DNA of 64,000 bases from Candidatus Thiodictyon syntrophicum. Lineage in GTDB: Bacteria > Pseudomonadota > Gammaproteobacteria > Chromatiales > Chromatiaceae. The notes below the pieces were generated by a model. It was not told where the DNA came from. It was given only the letters and a program-made list of their open reading frames with translations, and made no database searches. The DNA is taken from assembly GCF_002813775.1 (NCBI RefSeq), contig NZ_CP020370.1:1579501-1643500 (forward strand). The letters run 5' to 3'. Positions 28,395 to 36,904 of this stretch are shown here, piece by piece. Position 1 is the first letter of the stretch, and each line of letters opens with the position of its first letter. A program made the position numbers and the translations under genes.

Positions 28395-28649
28395 TCATGC
28401 CATCGGCTGCCTGATGATGGTCTTCCATTCATAGTCAATGGCCGCGGGCCCCTTCTTGATCATGAACTTCACGGCATAGGAAACCATGAATAAGACTTCG
28501 ACCGCAGCGGCGTAGGCCGGTGAGGTATTGGGATCGCCCGTGCCGTCCACCATCAGGTAGTTCATCTTTGGCACCTCAACCTCGACAACCTCTTTGGCCG
28601 ATGGTTGATACAAGTGCTTCAAGTCCTTCTTGAAATCGACTTTCTCCAT
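28395..28649 (-). pseudogene. GyrI-like (SbmC-type) domain protein, internally deleted
   Basis: 84 residues against about 200 for the family. The start MEKVDFKKDLKHLYQPSAKE and MNYLMVDGTGDPNTSPAYAA are excellent matches to the two-residue-rich opening of GyrI-like proteins. After KKGPAAIDY the frame jumps to EWKTIIRQP, which looks like a later family segment (W-x3-IM-QP), then stops at MA. About 25 residues between them (the PLEGLWW region) and everything after QP are missing. Both sides are bounded by repeat blocks A and B. ATG 28649 has a usable ribosome site upstream. Likely non-functional. Confidence 0.6.
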
Positions 28650-28710
28650 GGCTGCTCCCGATGATTGCTGAGGGTATGCCTGGAACGGCGCGTGCTCGCT
28701 TTCCAAGACG

Positions 28711-28841
28711 TGATCATAACTCCGGCCACGCGCCCTTGCGGCAACCCGTCGCGGCCGGGGGGCCGCTCCTACGGCGTAGGAGCGGCCCCCCGGCCGCGAC
28801 GGCTATCACCCTCGAGGTAGCCGAAATAATGATCAAGGTCC
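28711..28841. repeat. Repeat block B: 25-bp perfect palindrome between TGATCAT-type ends
   Basis: Left end TGATCATAACTCCGGCC, right end CCGAAATAATGATCAAGGTC. Between them two perfect 25-base arms (28748-28772 and 28776-28800, beginning GTCGCGGCCGGGGGGCCGCT) are separated by three bases, giving an extremely stable hairpin in DNA or RNA. Confidence 0.7.
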
Positions 28842-28882
28842 GCCGCGGCTCCTGGCCGACTGGTCCTCGGCACTCCGTCGGC

Positions 28883-30088
28883 TCAAACCTCCCCGCGGTT
28901 ATAGTCCGGCTGCGCGGTAATCTTATGGATGCTCAGATCCGCGCCCAGGTATTCGTCCTCCTGGCTCAGGCGCAGGCCCATCACGGACTTGACGGCGCCA
29001 TAGATCAGGAAGCCGCCGCCGAAGGCGATCACGACACCGGTCAGGCTGCCGGCCAGTTGGCCGCCGAAGGTGACACCGCCGACCCCGCCCAGGGCCTGGA
29101 GGCCGAAGATGCCGGCCGCGATCCCGCCCCAGAGGCCGCAGAGACCGTGCAGGGGCCACACGCCCAGCACGTCGTCGATGCGCCATTTGTTCTGGGTCAG
29201 GGTGAAGGCATAGACGAAGAGGGCGCCGGCCACGGCGCCGGTCACCAGGGCACCGATCGGGTGCATCAGGTCGGAGCCCGCGCAGACCGCGACCAGGCCG
29301 GCCAGGGGGCCGTTGTGCAGGAAGCCCGGGTCGTTCTTGCCGACGACGAGCGCCGCCAGGATGCCGCCGACCATGGCCATCAATGAGTTCACCGCGACCA
29401 GCCCGCTGATCGCATCGAGCGTCTGGGCGGACATGACGTTGAAGCCGAACCAGCCCACGGTCAGGGTCCAGGCCCCGATGGAGAGGAAGGGGATGGAGGA
29501 CGGCGGGTGCGCCGTCATGCCGCCGTCGGTACGATAACGCCCTTGCCGGGGGCCGAGCAGGAGCACGGCGGCGAGCCCGATCCAGCCGCCGACCGCATGG
29601 ACCACGACGGAGCCGGCGAAGTCGTGGAAGGGCTTGCCGAAGATGCCCTCGATGAGCGCTTGCAGGCCGAAGTTGCCGTTCCAGACCATGCCCTCGAAGA
29701 AGGGGTAGAGCAGGCCGACGATGAGGAAGGATGCCAGCAATTGCGGGTTGAAGCGCGCGCGCTCGGCGATGCCGCCCGAGACGATGGCCGGGATCGCGGC
29801 GGCAAAGGTCAGGAGAAAGAAAAACTTGACCAGGGCGTAGCCGTGTTGGGCCTGGAGCGCCGCGGCGTCGGAGAAGAAGTGGACCCCGTAGGCGATCCAG
29901 TAGCCGACGAAGAAGTAGGCGATGGTCGAGACGGCAAAGTCGCTCATGATCTTCGCCAGGGCATTGACCTGATTCTTGGCCCGGACCGTCCCCAACTCCA
30001 GAAAGGCGAACCCCGCGTGCATGGCCAGGACCATGACGGCGCCGATCAGGATGAAGAGGACGTCGCTGCCGGTCTTCACTATCTCCAT
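28883..30088 (-). CDS. amt: Ammonium transporter (Amt)
   Basis: 401 residues with eleven expected membrane helices. The pore histidines are present in GSVVVHAVGGWIGLAAVLLL and WPLHGLCGLWGGIAAGIFG, and the C-terminal regulatory tail ends SQEDEYLGADLSIHKITAQP. No glnK gene is adjacent, unlike most amt loci. A sigma-54-like promoter stands just upstream, fitting nitrogen control. Inner membrane. Confidence 0.93.
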   Translation of the reverse strand: MEIVKTGSDVLFILIGAVMVLAMHAGFAFLELGTVRAKNQVNALAKIMSDFAVSTIAYFFVGYWIAYGVHFFSDAAALQAQHGYALVKFFFLLTFAAAIPAIVSGGIAERARFNPQLLASFLIVGLLYPFFEGMVWNGNFGLQALIEGIFGKPFHDFAGSVVVHAVGGWIGLAAVLLLGPRQGRYRTDGGMTAHPPSSIPFLSIGAWTLTVGWFGFNVMSAQTLDAISGLVAVNSLMAMVGGILAALVVGKNDPGFLHNGPLAGLVAVCAGSDLMHPIGALVTGAVAGALFVYAFTLTQNKWRIDDVLGVWPLHGLCGLWGGIAAGIFGLQALGGVGGVTFGGQLAGSLTGVVIAFGGGFLIYGAVKSVMGLRLSQEDEYLGADLSIHKITAQPDYNRGEV

Positions 30089-30125
30089 CGAAACTTACCT
30101 CTGTGCTGTTGGGTCGTGTCGCTCG

Positions 30126-30141
30126 TGCAAATTTGGTGCGA
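30126..30141 (-). promoter_or_regulatory. Candidate sigma-54 promoter for amt
   Basis: Read on the minus strand: TCGCACCAAATTTGCA, against the consensus TGGCAC(g)N4TTGCA. The -12 GC is exact and the spacing is correct; the first G of the -24 GG is C. It lies about 38 bases before the amt start, the right distance for a transcription start. Confidence 0.45.
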
Positions 30142-30364
30142 GGGCAAGCAGGAACCGTGCCGACCGGAGACGGTCAGGTTCGTGCGGGTGAGGACGGCGG
30201 CGGTACGGGGCAGTTCCACATCGGCGGGCGCGCATCCGGCGCGGTGAGTGCCGACGATGCACCAGCACAGCGCAGCGGGTCCGGGCTGACGCACCGGCTT
30301 GGATCGTTCCCCGGTGCTTGTCCCCACGCAAGGCATTCCTCTGCCCGAGTCGCCAGGCTTGGTT

Positions 30365-30796
30365 TCATGGGCTTGGTCCGGCGCTCGCGACCCGCGCGAT
30401 CAGGGCCTGGTGCAGCTCCGCGGGTAATCCGGCATCCTCTTGACTGACCAGGCAATGGACGGTACGCGCTCGGGCGCAGGTGTGTCCCCGATCATCCAGA
30501 AAGCGATAGTCCAGCGCGAAGGAGCGCCGTCGCACCGCGGCGACCCGCAGTTCCACCCGGACCCGGTCGCCGAGCCGCAGCGGGCGCTCGTAGCGTGCCT
30601 GCGCCTGGGTGATGGGCAGTGGGAGCGCGCTGGCCCCGGTTCCGATCAGGTCCTTGAGCGGGAACCCCAGGTGCTCCATAAATGCCTCGTAGGCGTCGTG
30701 GGCGTGTCTGAAGAGGTGCCCGTAGAACAGCACCCCGGCCGCGTCGGTGTCGTGCAGCCGGATGCGCAGGGCGTAGGCGTAGGGTTCAAGCGGCAT
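30365..30796 (-). CDS. Hotdog-fold acyl-CoA thioesterase (4HBT / DHNA-CoA hydrolase-like)
   Basis: 143 residues. LRIRLHDTDAAGVLFYGHLF carries the 4HBT active-site motif DTDxxGxxxyxxxf, followed by the long helix RHAHDAYEAFMEHLG and PLRLGDRVRVELRVAAVRRR. This family includes 4-hydroxybenzoyl-CoA, YbgC and 1,4-dihydroxy-2-naphthoyl-CoA thioesterases; the GHLFRHAHDAYE pattern leans to the last. The frame is open far upstream; ATG 30796 gives the standard length. Substrate not decidable. Confidence 0.75.
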   Translation of the reverse strand: MPLEPYAYALRIRLHDTDAAGVLFYGHLFRHAHDAYEAFMEHLGFPLKDLIGTGASALPLPITQAQARYERPLRLGDRVRVELRVAAVRRRSFALDYRFLDDRGHTCARARTVHCLVSQEDAGLPAELHQALIARVASAGPSP

Positions 30797-30952
30797 GGGC
30801 TGGTCCTGCGGATAATTTGAGCAATCCGGGTGACGGGGCTTCGCCAAGCACCGGTCTCCCGCGTTACAGTAGTCGCCTGTCGAGCGGCGTGCGGCGCTCT
30901 GTCGCGCGTCGGCGCCTGCCATGAGACCGGGTCCTGACCTCGGAGTCACAGC

Positions 30953-32284
30953 ATGAACGCGGATGTCATCGTCATCGGTGCCGGGCTGTCCGGCTTGGCC
31001 TGCGCCCTGACCCTGCGGGAGAACGGGCTCGAACCCCTGGTGCTGGAGGCGGCCGAGGGGGTCGGCGGGCGCGTGCGTACCGATCAGCGCCAGGGGTTTC
31101 TGCTCGATCGCGGCTTTCAGGTGTTGCAGACCTGGTATCCGGAGGCCCGGCGCTGGCTCGATTACGGTCGCCTCGACCTGCGCCCATTCTATCCGGGCGC
31201 CCTGGTGCGGACCGGCGGGCGTTTCCACCGGGTCAGCGACGTGTGGCGCCGCCCGGCGCGGTTGCCGGAGATGCTGGCCTCCCCCATCGGCATCCTGGCG
31301 GACAAGCTGCGCCTCCTGGGGCTGCGCCGCCGCTGCCTGCGCGGGACCCTGGAAGACCTCTATGGGCGCCCCGAGACCCAGGCCCTGGGGCGCCTGCGGC
31401 AGTTGGGCTTTTCCGAGCAAATGATCGAGCGCTTCTTCAAGCCCTTCTTCAGCGGCGTCTTCTTCGAGCCGGAGTTGGCGGTCTCATCGCGCACCTTCGA
31501 GTTCATCTTCCGCGCCTTCGCCTTGGGCGACACGGCCCTGCCTGCCCGCGGTATGGGCGAGATCCCGGCGCAACTGGCCGCCCGTCTGCCCGCCGAGCAG
31601 ATCCGCACCGGTTGCCGGGTGGAGCGGCTGGGCGACGGTGCGGTGCTGCTCGACTCCGGCGAGCGCCTGCGCGCCCGCACCCTGGTGATCGCCACCGCGC
31701 AGGCACAGACCGCGCGGCTGCTGGGGGTGCCGCTCGCGCCCGCGTTGGCGGCCGGGCGCGGCACCACCTGCGTCTATTTCGCGACGGGGCGGGCGCCCTA
31801 CCGTGGTCCCTATCTGCTGCTCAATGGCGAGGGCCAGGGGCGGGTCAACAGCCTGCTGTGCCCAAGCAACCTGTCGGACCTCTATGCCCCGGCGGGCCAG
31901 TCCCTGATCGCGGTCAATTGTCACGGCGCCCAGCACAACCCGGATGCACTGGAGACGGCCCTGCGGCGTGAACTCGCCGCCTGGTTCGGCGATCGGGTAC
32001 GGGGCTGGGAGCGGCTGGCTGTCTATCGGCTGCCCCAGGCGCTGCCGGTGCAGGCGCCGCCCGTCCCCTATCCGGGCGGGGGGGAGCAGCGGGTGGCCGA
32101 CCGGCTCTGGGTCTGCGGCGACTACCAGTGCGCCCCGTCCATCCAGTGGGCGCTGCACTCCGGGCGCCGCGCCGGGGCTGGGGTCGCCCGCGCCCTGCTC
32201 GGGCGCGTGGCCGAGCACAGCGCGGCGGGGCTGCGATGGCCCGATGACCGGCCGGCGCTCGGTCCGATCGCCGGGGAGCGCTGA
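30953..32284 (+). CDS. FAD-dependent amine-oxidase-like oxidoreductase
   Basis: 443 residues. The N-terminal FAD-binding motif VIVIGAGLSGLACALTLREN and the following LEAAEGVGGRVRTDQRQGFL are those of the flavin amine oxidase/protoporphyrinogen oxidase/carotene desaturase superfamily. The C-terminus has RLWVCGDYQCAPSIQWALHS, then GRRAGAGVA, the second FAD contact. The middle, with ERFFKPFFSGVFFEPELAVS, is typical of the bacterial subgroup that also contains plant-type desaturase relatives. Substrate unknown; pigments are a reasonable guess in a phototroph. It starts 156 bases from the divergent thioesterase gene. Confidence 0.8.
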   Translation: MNADVIVIGAGLSGLACALTLRENGLEPLVLEAAEGVGGRVRTDQRQGFLLDRGFQVLQTWYPEARRWLDYGRLDLRPFYPGALVRTGGRFHRVSDVWRRPARLPEMLASPIGILADKLRLLGLRRRCLRGTLEDLYGRPETQALGRLRQLGFSEQMIERFFKPFFSGVFFEPELAVSSRTFEFIFRAFALGDTALPARGMGEIPAQLAARLPAEQIRTGCRVERLGDGAVLLDSGERLRARTLVIATAQAQTARLLGVPLAPALAAGRGTTCVYFATGRAPYRGPYLLLNGEGQGRVNSLLCPSNLSDLYAPAGQSLIAVNCHGAQHNPDALETALRRELAAWFGDRVRGWERLAVYRLPQALPVQAPPVPYPGGGEQRVADRLWVCGDYQCAPSIQWALHSGRRAGAGVARALLGRVAEHSAAGLRWPDDRPALGPIAGER

Positions 32285-32295
32285 GGCGCAGACGG

Positions 32296-32787
32296 ATGAA
32301 CCGCTGTCCCCTGTCCCCGCGGGCGTCGTCGTCGGCACCTCGACCCGGGTGCCGCGGTTTCATCATTGCCGCGCTGGTCCTGGCGGGCGCCGCGACGGCC
32401 TTGGGCGCGGTCGCTGCCGATGCGATCTACAAGTCGGTGGACGCGCAGGGCCGCGTGAGCTATTCAACCACGGCCCCGGTCCCGGACAGCGCGGGCACTG
32501 TCGAGGCGATGCGGATTCGCATCGGCGCCGAGGCACCGCCGCCCGGGGGGGTGGGTCAGGGCGCAAACGCGGGCGCCGCTACGCTCCCTTCGCCCCAGCA
32601 GGCCCAGCAGGCCCTGATCCAGGCTAAGGCGGCGCTGGAACAGGCAAAGATCCACGGTGAGGACGATTGGCAGACCACGCCCGGCGGACAACAGGTTTCC
32701 ACGCTGGAGTATGACCAGCGGGTCACGGCGGCCCAGGAGAAGGTGCGGGAACTGGAGGCGGCGCTGGGGCGTGCGCGCAAGCGCTGA
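32296..32787 (+). CDS. DUF4124 domain protein, exported
   Basis: 163 residues. A basic N-terminus and hydrophobic segment (FIIAALVLAGAATALGAVAA) form a signal sequence, followed by IYKSVDAQGRVSYSTTAPVP, the DUF4124 signature. The C-terminal half has a QAQQALIQAKAALEQAKI coiled-coil and a second helix. DUF4124 proteins are common small periplasmic proteins of unknown role in gammaproteobacteria. Starts 11 bases after the oxidoreductase stop. Confidence 0.75.
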   Translation: MNRCPLSPRASSSAPRPGCRGFIIAALVLAGAATALGAVAADAIYKSVDAQGRVSYSTTAPVPDSAGTVEAMRIRIGAEAPPPGGVGQGANAGAATLPSPQQAQQALIQAKAALEQAKIHGEDDWQTTPGGQQVSTLEYDQRVTAAQEKVRELEAALGRARKR

Positions 32788-32821
32788 ATCGATGAGTCCA
32801 GTACCTCCGGCAAAAAAAGGG

Positions 32822-32851
32822 CAAAAAAAAGCCCGGCGGGGAGCCGGGCTT
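32822..32851 (-). terminator. Terminator of the second phasin gene
   Basis: On the minus strand AAGCCCGGCTCCCCGCCGGG, then CTT, forms a 9-bp stem followed immediately by eight T. It lies about 90 bases beyond the phasin stop codon. Confidence 0.85.
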
Positions 32852-32942
32852 GAACGTCTCATGTTGAGAGAGACGAGGAGGACTCGGTTGAGACCTTCAG
32901 GCGACTTGGTTGTTGTTATCGGTCGCCCGACTCAATTGGTGA

Positions 32943-33308
32943 CTAAACGGCGGGGACGGTCTTGCGAAGATCGGCGCTGACCTCGGCCAGGCTCTTCTCG
33001 AACCAGACGCGGTAGTCGTCGCGGGTCTGGCCAGCGAGCTGCAGGTTGAGCTTGGACTCACCCATCACGCGCTCACTGAAGTCCTTGACGGCCTCGGCCT
33101 GACCCTTGACGAACTCGTTCACACCCTTGGCCTCGGTGGCGAGCTTCGTCAGGCGCACGCTGTGCTCAACGGCGAGATTCATCGCATCGACCTGACGGGC
33201 GGCCAGACGCTCGAAGATGCGCAGATTGAGCTCGCCCAGGCTGGACATGCGCTCCACGCCCTTGGTGGTGATTTCGTTGACGGTATTGAAGGTGTCGTTT
33301 GCGTTCAT
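32943..33308 (-). CDS. phaP: Phasin family protein, second copy (PhaR-controlled candidate)
   Basis: 121 residues starting MNANDTFNTVNEITTKGVER, with the phasin_2 pattern MSSLGELNLRIFERLAARQV and SVRLTKLATEAKGVNEFVKG. It coats PHA granules. ATG 33308 follows GGAGACAGACTA. It has the clearest promoter in the window (TTGACA, 17 bases, TATTGT) overlapped by two TTGTTGC-type palindromes, and a strong terminator. It is the immediate neighbour of phaR, the expected repressor of phasin expression. Confidence 0.9.
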   Translation of the reverse strand: MNANDTFNTVNEITTKGVERMSSLGELNLRIFERLAARQVDAMNLAVEHSVRLTKLATEAKGVNEFVKGQAEAVKDFSERVMGESKLNLQLAGQTRDDYRVWFEKSLAEVSADLRKTVPAV

Positions 33309-33324
33309 TAGTCTGTCTCCAGAA

Positions 33325-33360
33325 CTTTGTTGCGTTGCAACATTTGTTGCAGTGCACAAT
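33325..33360. promoter_or_regulatory. Two tandem PhaR-type operator candidates
   Basis: CTTTGTTGCGTTGCAACAT (33325-33343) and TTTGTTGCAGTGCACAAT (33343-33360) are imperfect palindromes of the TTGTTGCA/TGCACAA type. The second overlaps the -10 of the phasin promoter and is almost identical (17 of 18) to the site before phaE. Confidence 0.65.
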
Positions 33361-33384
33361 AGTCGGCGTTTTGGCCCCTGTCAA
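33356..33384 (-). promoter_or_regulatory. Phasin gene promoter
   Basis: TTGACA (minus strand, 33379-33384), 17-base spacer, TATTGT (33356-33361): near-consensus sigma-70 promoter, 48 bases before the start codon. Confidence 0.75.
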
Positions 33385-33450
33385 GGAAGAAAAACGAAAT
33401 ACTATGGATTAATTTTCTTTAGGTGCGCCGATCTTGGGGCTGGGGCCCGC

Positions 33451-33936
33451 TCACTGGTCGTCGTCGTCGTTGTCGTCCGGGCGCTCGCCGCCGACGGGGA
33501 TCCCGGCCGCGCGCATGAACTCGTCCTGCAGCTCCGACCACAGGTCCATGTTGCGCTTGGTCATGCGGGTTACCGCGTCCAGGGGGCTGTCGCCCCAGGC
33601 GTCGGTCAGTTGTTTTTGCTGCTGGGCGAAGAGGTCGAGCGAACTCTCCAGGTAACGGGCAAAGACCCCCTGGACGGTGCCGCCGTAGAACCGGATGATC
33701 TGGGCCAGCATGGTCGCGCTGAACAGGGGCTCGCCCCCGGTTTCCTCCTCCAGCATGATCTGGAGCAGGATCGAACGGGTGATATCGGCGTCGTTGGCGG
33801 CATCGACGACCCGAAACCGGGCGCTGCCCATCACCAGGTTACGTACGTCGGCCAGGGTGATATAGCGGCTGACCTCGGTATCATACAGACGCCGGTTCGG
33901 GTATTTCTTGATGATGCGTTCGCTGCTCATGGCCAT
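33451..33936 (-). CDS. phaR: PHA synthesis repressor PhaR
   Basis: 161 residues. The diagnostic DNA-binding N-terminus ERIIKKYPNRRLYDTEVSRY, followed by ITLADVRNLV, is the PHB/PHA accumulation regulator DNA-binding domain; the following SILLQIMLEEETGGEPLFSA matches the PHB_acc domain. PhaR binds both PHA and phasin/synthase promoters and lets go when granules form. The start is taken at MAMSSER (33936). The frame stays open to 34200 and would add about 88 Gly/Ala/Pro/Arg-rich residues; this is probably not translated, but no strong ribosome site settles it. The C-terminus ends in a run of Asp. Confidence 0.88.
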   Translation of the reverse strand: MAMSSERIIKKYPNRRLYDTEVSRYITLADVRNLVMGSARFRVVDAANDADITRSILLQIMLEEETGGEPLFSATMLAQIIRFYGGTVQGVFARYLESSLDLFAQQQKQLTDAWGDSPLDAVTRMTKRNMDLWSELQDEFMRAAGIPVGGERPDDNDDDDQ

Positions 33937-34420
33937 CGCCTGATTGGGGACCCTCGCGACCAAGTGTACCGCGCCGCCGCGCCGCGACGGTGCGCCCCCA
34001 GGGGGAGGCAAGGCCCCGGGCGCGGTCCCGCCGGGTGTTCCGGCGGCCGACGGCGCGCCGTTGCGGGCCGCGCCGACTGGTTTTCCTTTGCGCTCGGCGA
34101 TGCCGCCCGGTAGGATCGCGTCGGCGGGGCGCCTGGAGCGACCGGTAACCACCGCCTTGGCGATCCGCACCGCGGCGCGGATCATGCTGGTGTCGCTCAT
34201 TGCCCCTGGTGTGCTCCGTAACTATATCAGGTAGCGGACCGCCGGCCGGGGACGGCCGTCTCCGCGCCAGGCGCAGCAAAAAGGCGCCGGCGCGGCTGTC
34301 GGTTCACCGCCGCTGCTGCCCGCACGACTGCCGAAACGCTCACGGGGCTGCGCGCTTGGGGGCGTCTGGTGCCCCTCGTCAACATCCCCATGCCTGGTTC
34401 ACCGACGGATCATAGCGGAG

Positions 34421-34450
34421 TTTGTTGCAGCGCACAATTTTCCGTGCTAG
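34421..34450 (+). promoter_or_regulatory. phaE promoter with PhaR-type operator
   Basis: TTTGTTGCAGCGCACAAT (34421-34438) repeats the phasin operator with one change. A promoter reading TTGTTG, 17 bases, TGCTAG (34422-34450) fits it, so the operator would cover the -35. Confidence 0.5.
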
Positions 34451-34483
34451 CTTTTTCCGACTTTACACCGAGGAGGTCACAAC

Positions 34484-35584
34484 GTGAACGAAGATAGCTT
34501 CTTTTCAAACGACTGGATGGAAACCCAGCGTAAATACTGGGAGAGTTGGATCGCGATGAATCGCAAGGCCATGGGCCTGGAGGGGGGCAGTCAGACCGCG
34601 CCCTGGGAGTCCGCCCTGGAGCACTGGTGGAGTGCCGTGTCCCCGGCCGCGCCCGCTGCCTCCAAGCAGTTCATGGAGCGGATGATGGAGCAGGGTAAGT
34701 CCTTTTTCAAAATGGCCGAGACCTTCCTGCCCACCGCGGGCGGCGGCGGCGACGGTTGGAGCGCCTTCAGCAAGGCCCTGGAGGACATGCAGAAGGGCTT
34801 CATGGGCGGGCTCGGCGGGGGCGGTGACGACAAGAACGCCATGCACCGCATGCTGGCCTTCTGGGAGCTGCCGCTGGACAACTGGCAGCGCATGACGTCC
34901 TCCATGTCGCCGTTGATCCCCGGTGACGTCCTGCGCAACATGCCCCACGACGGCATGCAGGAGCATGTGGACCGGCTGCTGTCGGCCCCCGGGCTAGGTT
35001 ACACCCGTGAGGAGCAGGGCGCCTACCAGGACCTGATCCGCCGCAGTATCGACTACCAGAAGGCCCTCCAGGAGTACTCGGCCTTCTACTCCAAGCTCGG
35101 GGTCAAGGCGGTCGAGCGCATGCGCGCCTACATGCAGGACCTGATCAGCAGCGGCAAGACCATCGACTCGGCCCGCGCCATCTATGACGACTGGGTCAAC
35201 TGCTGCGAGGCGGTCTACGCCGAAGAGGTCAGCACCCCGGCCTATGCGCAACTGCACGGCAAGCTGATCAACTCCCAGATGGCGCTCAAGGCGCGCATGT
35301 CGGAGATGGTCGACGGGCAACTGGGCGCGCTGAACATGCCCACGCGCTCCGAAATCCGCACCCTCCAGGACCGTCTCCAGGAGACCCGGCGCGAAAACAA
35401 GAAGCTCAGCCATGGCCTGAAGGTCCTGCAGGCCCAGGTCGAGGCCCTGGCCAGCGGCCAGCCGCTCGCCCCGGGTGCCCGCGTCAAGACCCATAACGTC
35501 CCCCGCGCTGCCCTGATCGCCGGCCCGGCCGATAGCAAGGCCGCTGCACCCAAGAAGCCCGCCGTCAAGCCAACCACCAAATAA
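34484..35584 (+). CDS. phaE: Class III PHA synthase subunit PhaE
   Basis: 366 residues beginning NDWMETQRKYWESWIAMNRK after a short lead, the signature of PhaE from purple sulfur bacteria; LGYTREEQGAYQDLIRRSID and the C-terminal LQDRLQETRRENKKLSHGLK coiled coil also match. PhaE has no catalytic residues and activates PhaC. The GTG start has a perfect AGGAGG. The last 40 residues (Ala/Lys/Pro) are a flexible tail. phaC follows after 56 bases. Confidence 0.93.
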   Translation: MNEDSFFSNDWMETQRKYWESWIAMNRKAMGLEGGSQTAPWESALEHWWSAVSPAAPAASKQFMERMMEQGKSFFKMAETFLPTAGGGGDGWSAFSKALEDMQKGFMGGLGGGGDDKNAMHRMLAFWELPLDNWQRMTSSMSPLIPGDVLRNMPHDGMQEHVDRLLSAPGLGYTREEQGAYQDLIRRSIDYQKALQEYSAFYSKLGVKAVERMRAYMQDLISSGKTIDSARAIYDDWVNCCEAVYAEEVSTPAYAQLHGKLINSQMALKARMSEMVDGQLGALNMPTRSEIRTLQDRLQETRRENKKLSHGLKVLQAQVEALASGQPLAPGARVKTHNVPRAALIAGPADSKAAAPKKPAVKPTTK

Positions 35585-35640
35585 CTGCCGCCCCCCCATA
35601 AGAAGGCGCGGCAGACACACCTAAAACGAGGAGAGATCAC

Positions 35641-36708
35641 GTGATCCCAATCGACATTCGGCCCGACAAACTGACCCAGGAGATGCTCGACTACACCCGC
35701 AAGCTGGGCAAGGGCATGGAAAACCTGCTCAACGCGGACAAGATCGATACCGGCGTCAGCCCCAAGCAGGCGGTCTACAAGGAAGACAAGCTGGTCCTGT
35801 ACCGCTACGACACCCCCGCGGGCGTCACCCCCCGGCCGGTGCCGGTGCTGGTCATCTACGCCCTGGTCAATCGGCCCTACATGACCGACATCCAGGAGGA
35901 CCGCTCGACCATCAAGGGCCTGCTCGCCACCGGTCAGGACGTCTACCTGATCGACTGGGGCTACCCGGACGGCGCCGACCGCTGCCTGACCCTGGACGAC
36001 TATCTCAACGGCTATGTGGACCGTTGCGTGGACTTCATCTGCGAGTCCCACGGGCTGGAGCAGATCAACATCCTGGGGATCTGCCAGGGTGGCGTCTTCA
36101 GCCTGATGTACACCTCCATGCACCAGGACAAGGTCAAGAACCTGGTCACCATGGTTACCCCGGTAGACTTCCAGACCCCCGGCAACCTGCTCTCCAGTTG
36201 GGTGCAGGCCATGGACATCGACCTGGCCGTCGACACCATGGGCAATGTCCCGGGTGAGCTGCTGAACTGGACCTTCCTGTCGCTCAAGCCCTTCGCCCTG
36301 GCCGGCCAGAAATACGTCAACATGGTCGACGTGCTGGAGGATGCCGACAAGGTCAAGAACTTCCTGCGCATGGAGAAGTGGATCTTCGACAGCCCCGACC
36401 AGGCGGGCGAGACCTTCCGGCAATTTTCCAAGGACTTCTACCAGAAGAACGGACTCATCAACGGCGGCGTCGTCATCGGCGACTACGAGATCGACCTGAA
36501 GAATCTCACCTGCCCGCTGCTCAACGTCTTCGCCCTGCAGGACCACCTGGTGCCCCCGGCCGCCTCCCAGGCGATGAAGGGCCTGGTCGGCAGCACGGAC
36601 TATACCGAAAACCCCTTCCCCGGCGGCCATATCGGTATCTATGTCAGCGGCAAGGCCCAGAAGGAGGTCACCCCCGCCATCGGCAAGTGGCTGAACGATC
36701 GGTCCTAG
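35641..36708 (+). CDS. phaC: Class III PHA synthase catalytic subunit PhaC
   Basis: 355 residues, the normal class III length. It polymerises (R)-3-hydroxyacyl-CoA on the granule surface. The lipase-box-like GICQGG holds catalytic Cys148; the aspartate lies in VFALQDHLVPP and the histidine in PFPGGHIGIYVSG. DWGYPDGADRCLTLDDYLNG is also diagnostic. GTG start after GAGGAGAGATCAC. It ends in a strong bidirectional terminator region. Confidence 0.97.
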   Translation: MIPIDIRPDKLTQEMLDYTRKLGKGMENLLNADKIDTGVSPKQAVYKEDKLVLYRYDTPAGVTPRPVPVLVIYALVNRPYMTDIQEDRSTIKGLLATGQDVYLIDWGYPDGADRCLTLDDYLNGYVDRCVDFICESHGLEQINILGICQGGVFSLMYTSMHQDKVKNLVTMVTPVDFQTPGNLLSSWVQAMDIDLAVDTMGNVPGELLNWTFLSLKPFALAGQKYVNMVDVLEDADKVKNFLRMEKWIFDSPDQAGETFRQFSKDFYQKNGLINGGVVIGDYEIDLKNLTCPLLNVFALQDHLVPPAASQAMKGLVGSTDYTENPFPGGHIGIYVSGKAQKEVTPAIGKWLNDRS

Positions 36709-36840
36709 GCCTGCCGACGGCCTAGCCCTCTAAGGCGCGGGCGCGGCCTGCGGGCCGCGACCCGACGCCGATCGGTCGGAAGGACCCGTCCGGGGGCACA
36801 GGCAAGGGGTGGCGCCGTCGGCGGCACCCCTGATGGAAAA

Positions 36841-36876
36841 AAAAGCCCGTGCGGCGGTAACGCCACACGGGCTTTT
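36841..36876. terminator. Bidirectional terminator between phaC and hemerythrin genes
   Basis: AAAAGCCCGTGCGGCG, loop GTAA, CGCCACACGGGCTTTT: a 16-bp nearly perfect stem with A-run before and T-run after, so it can serve both convergent genes. Confidence 0.88.
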
Positions 36877-36904
36877 CATTGCCGTCAGTGATTGGCCTCC
36901 CAGA

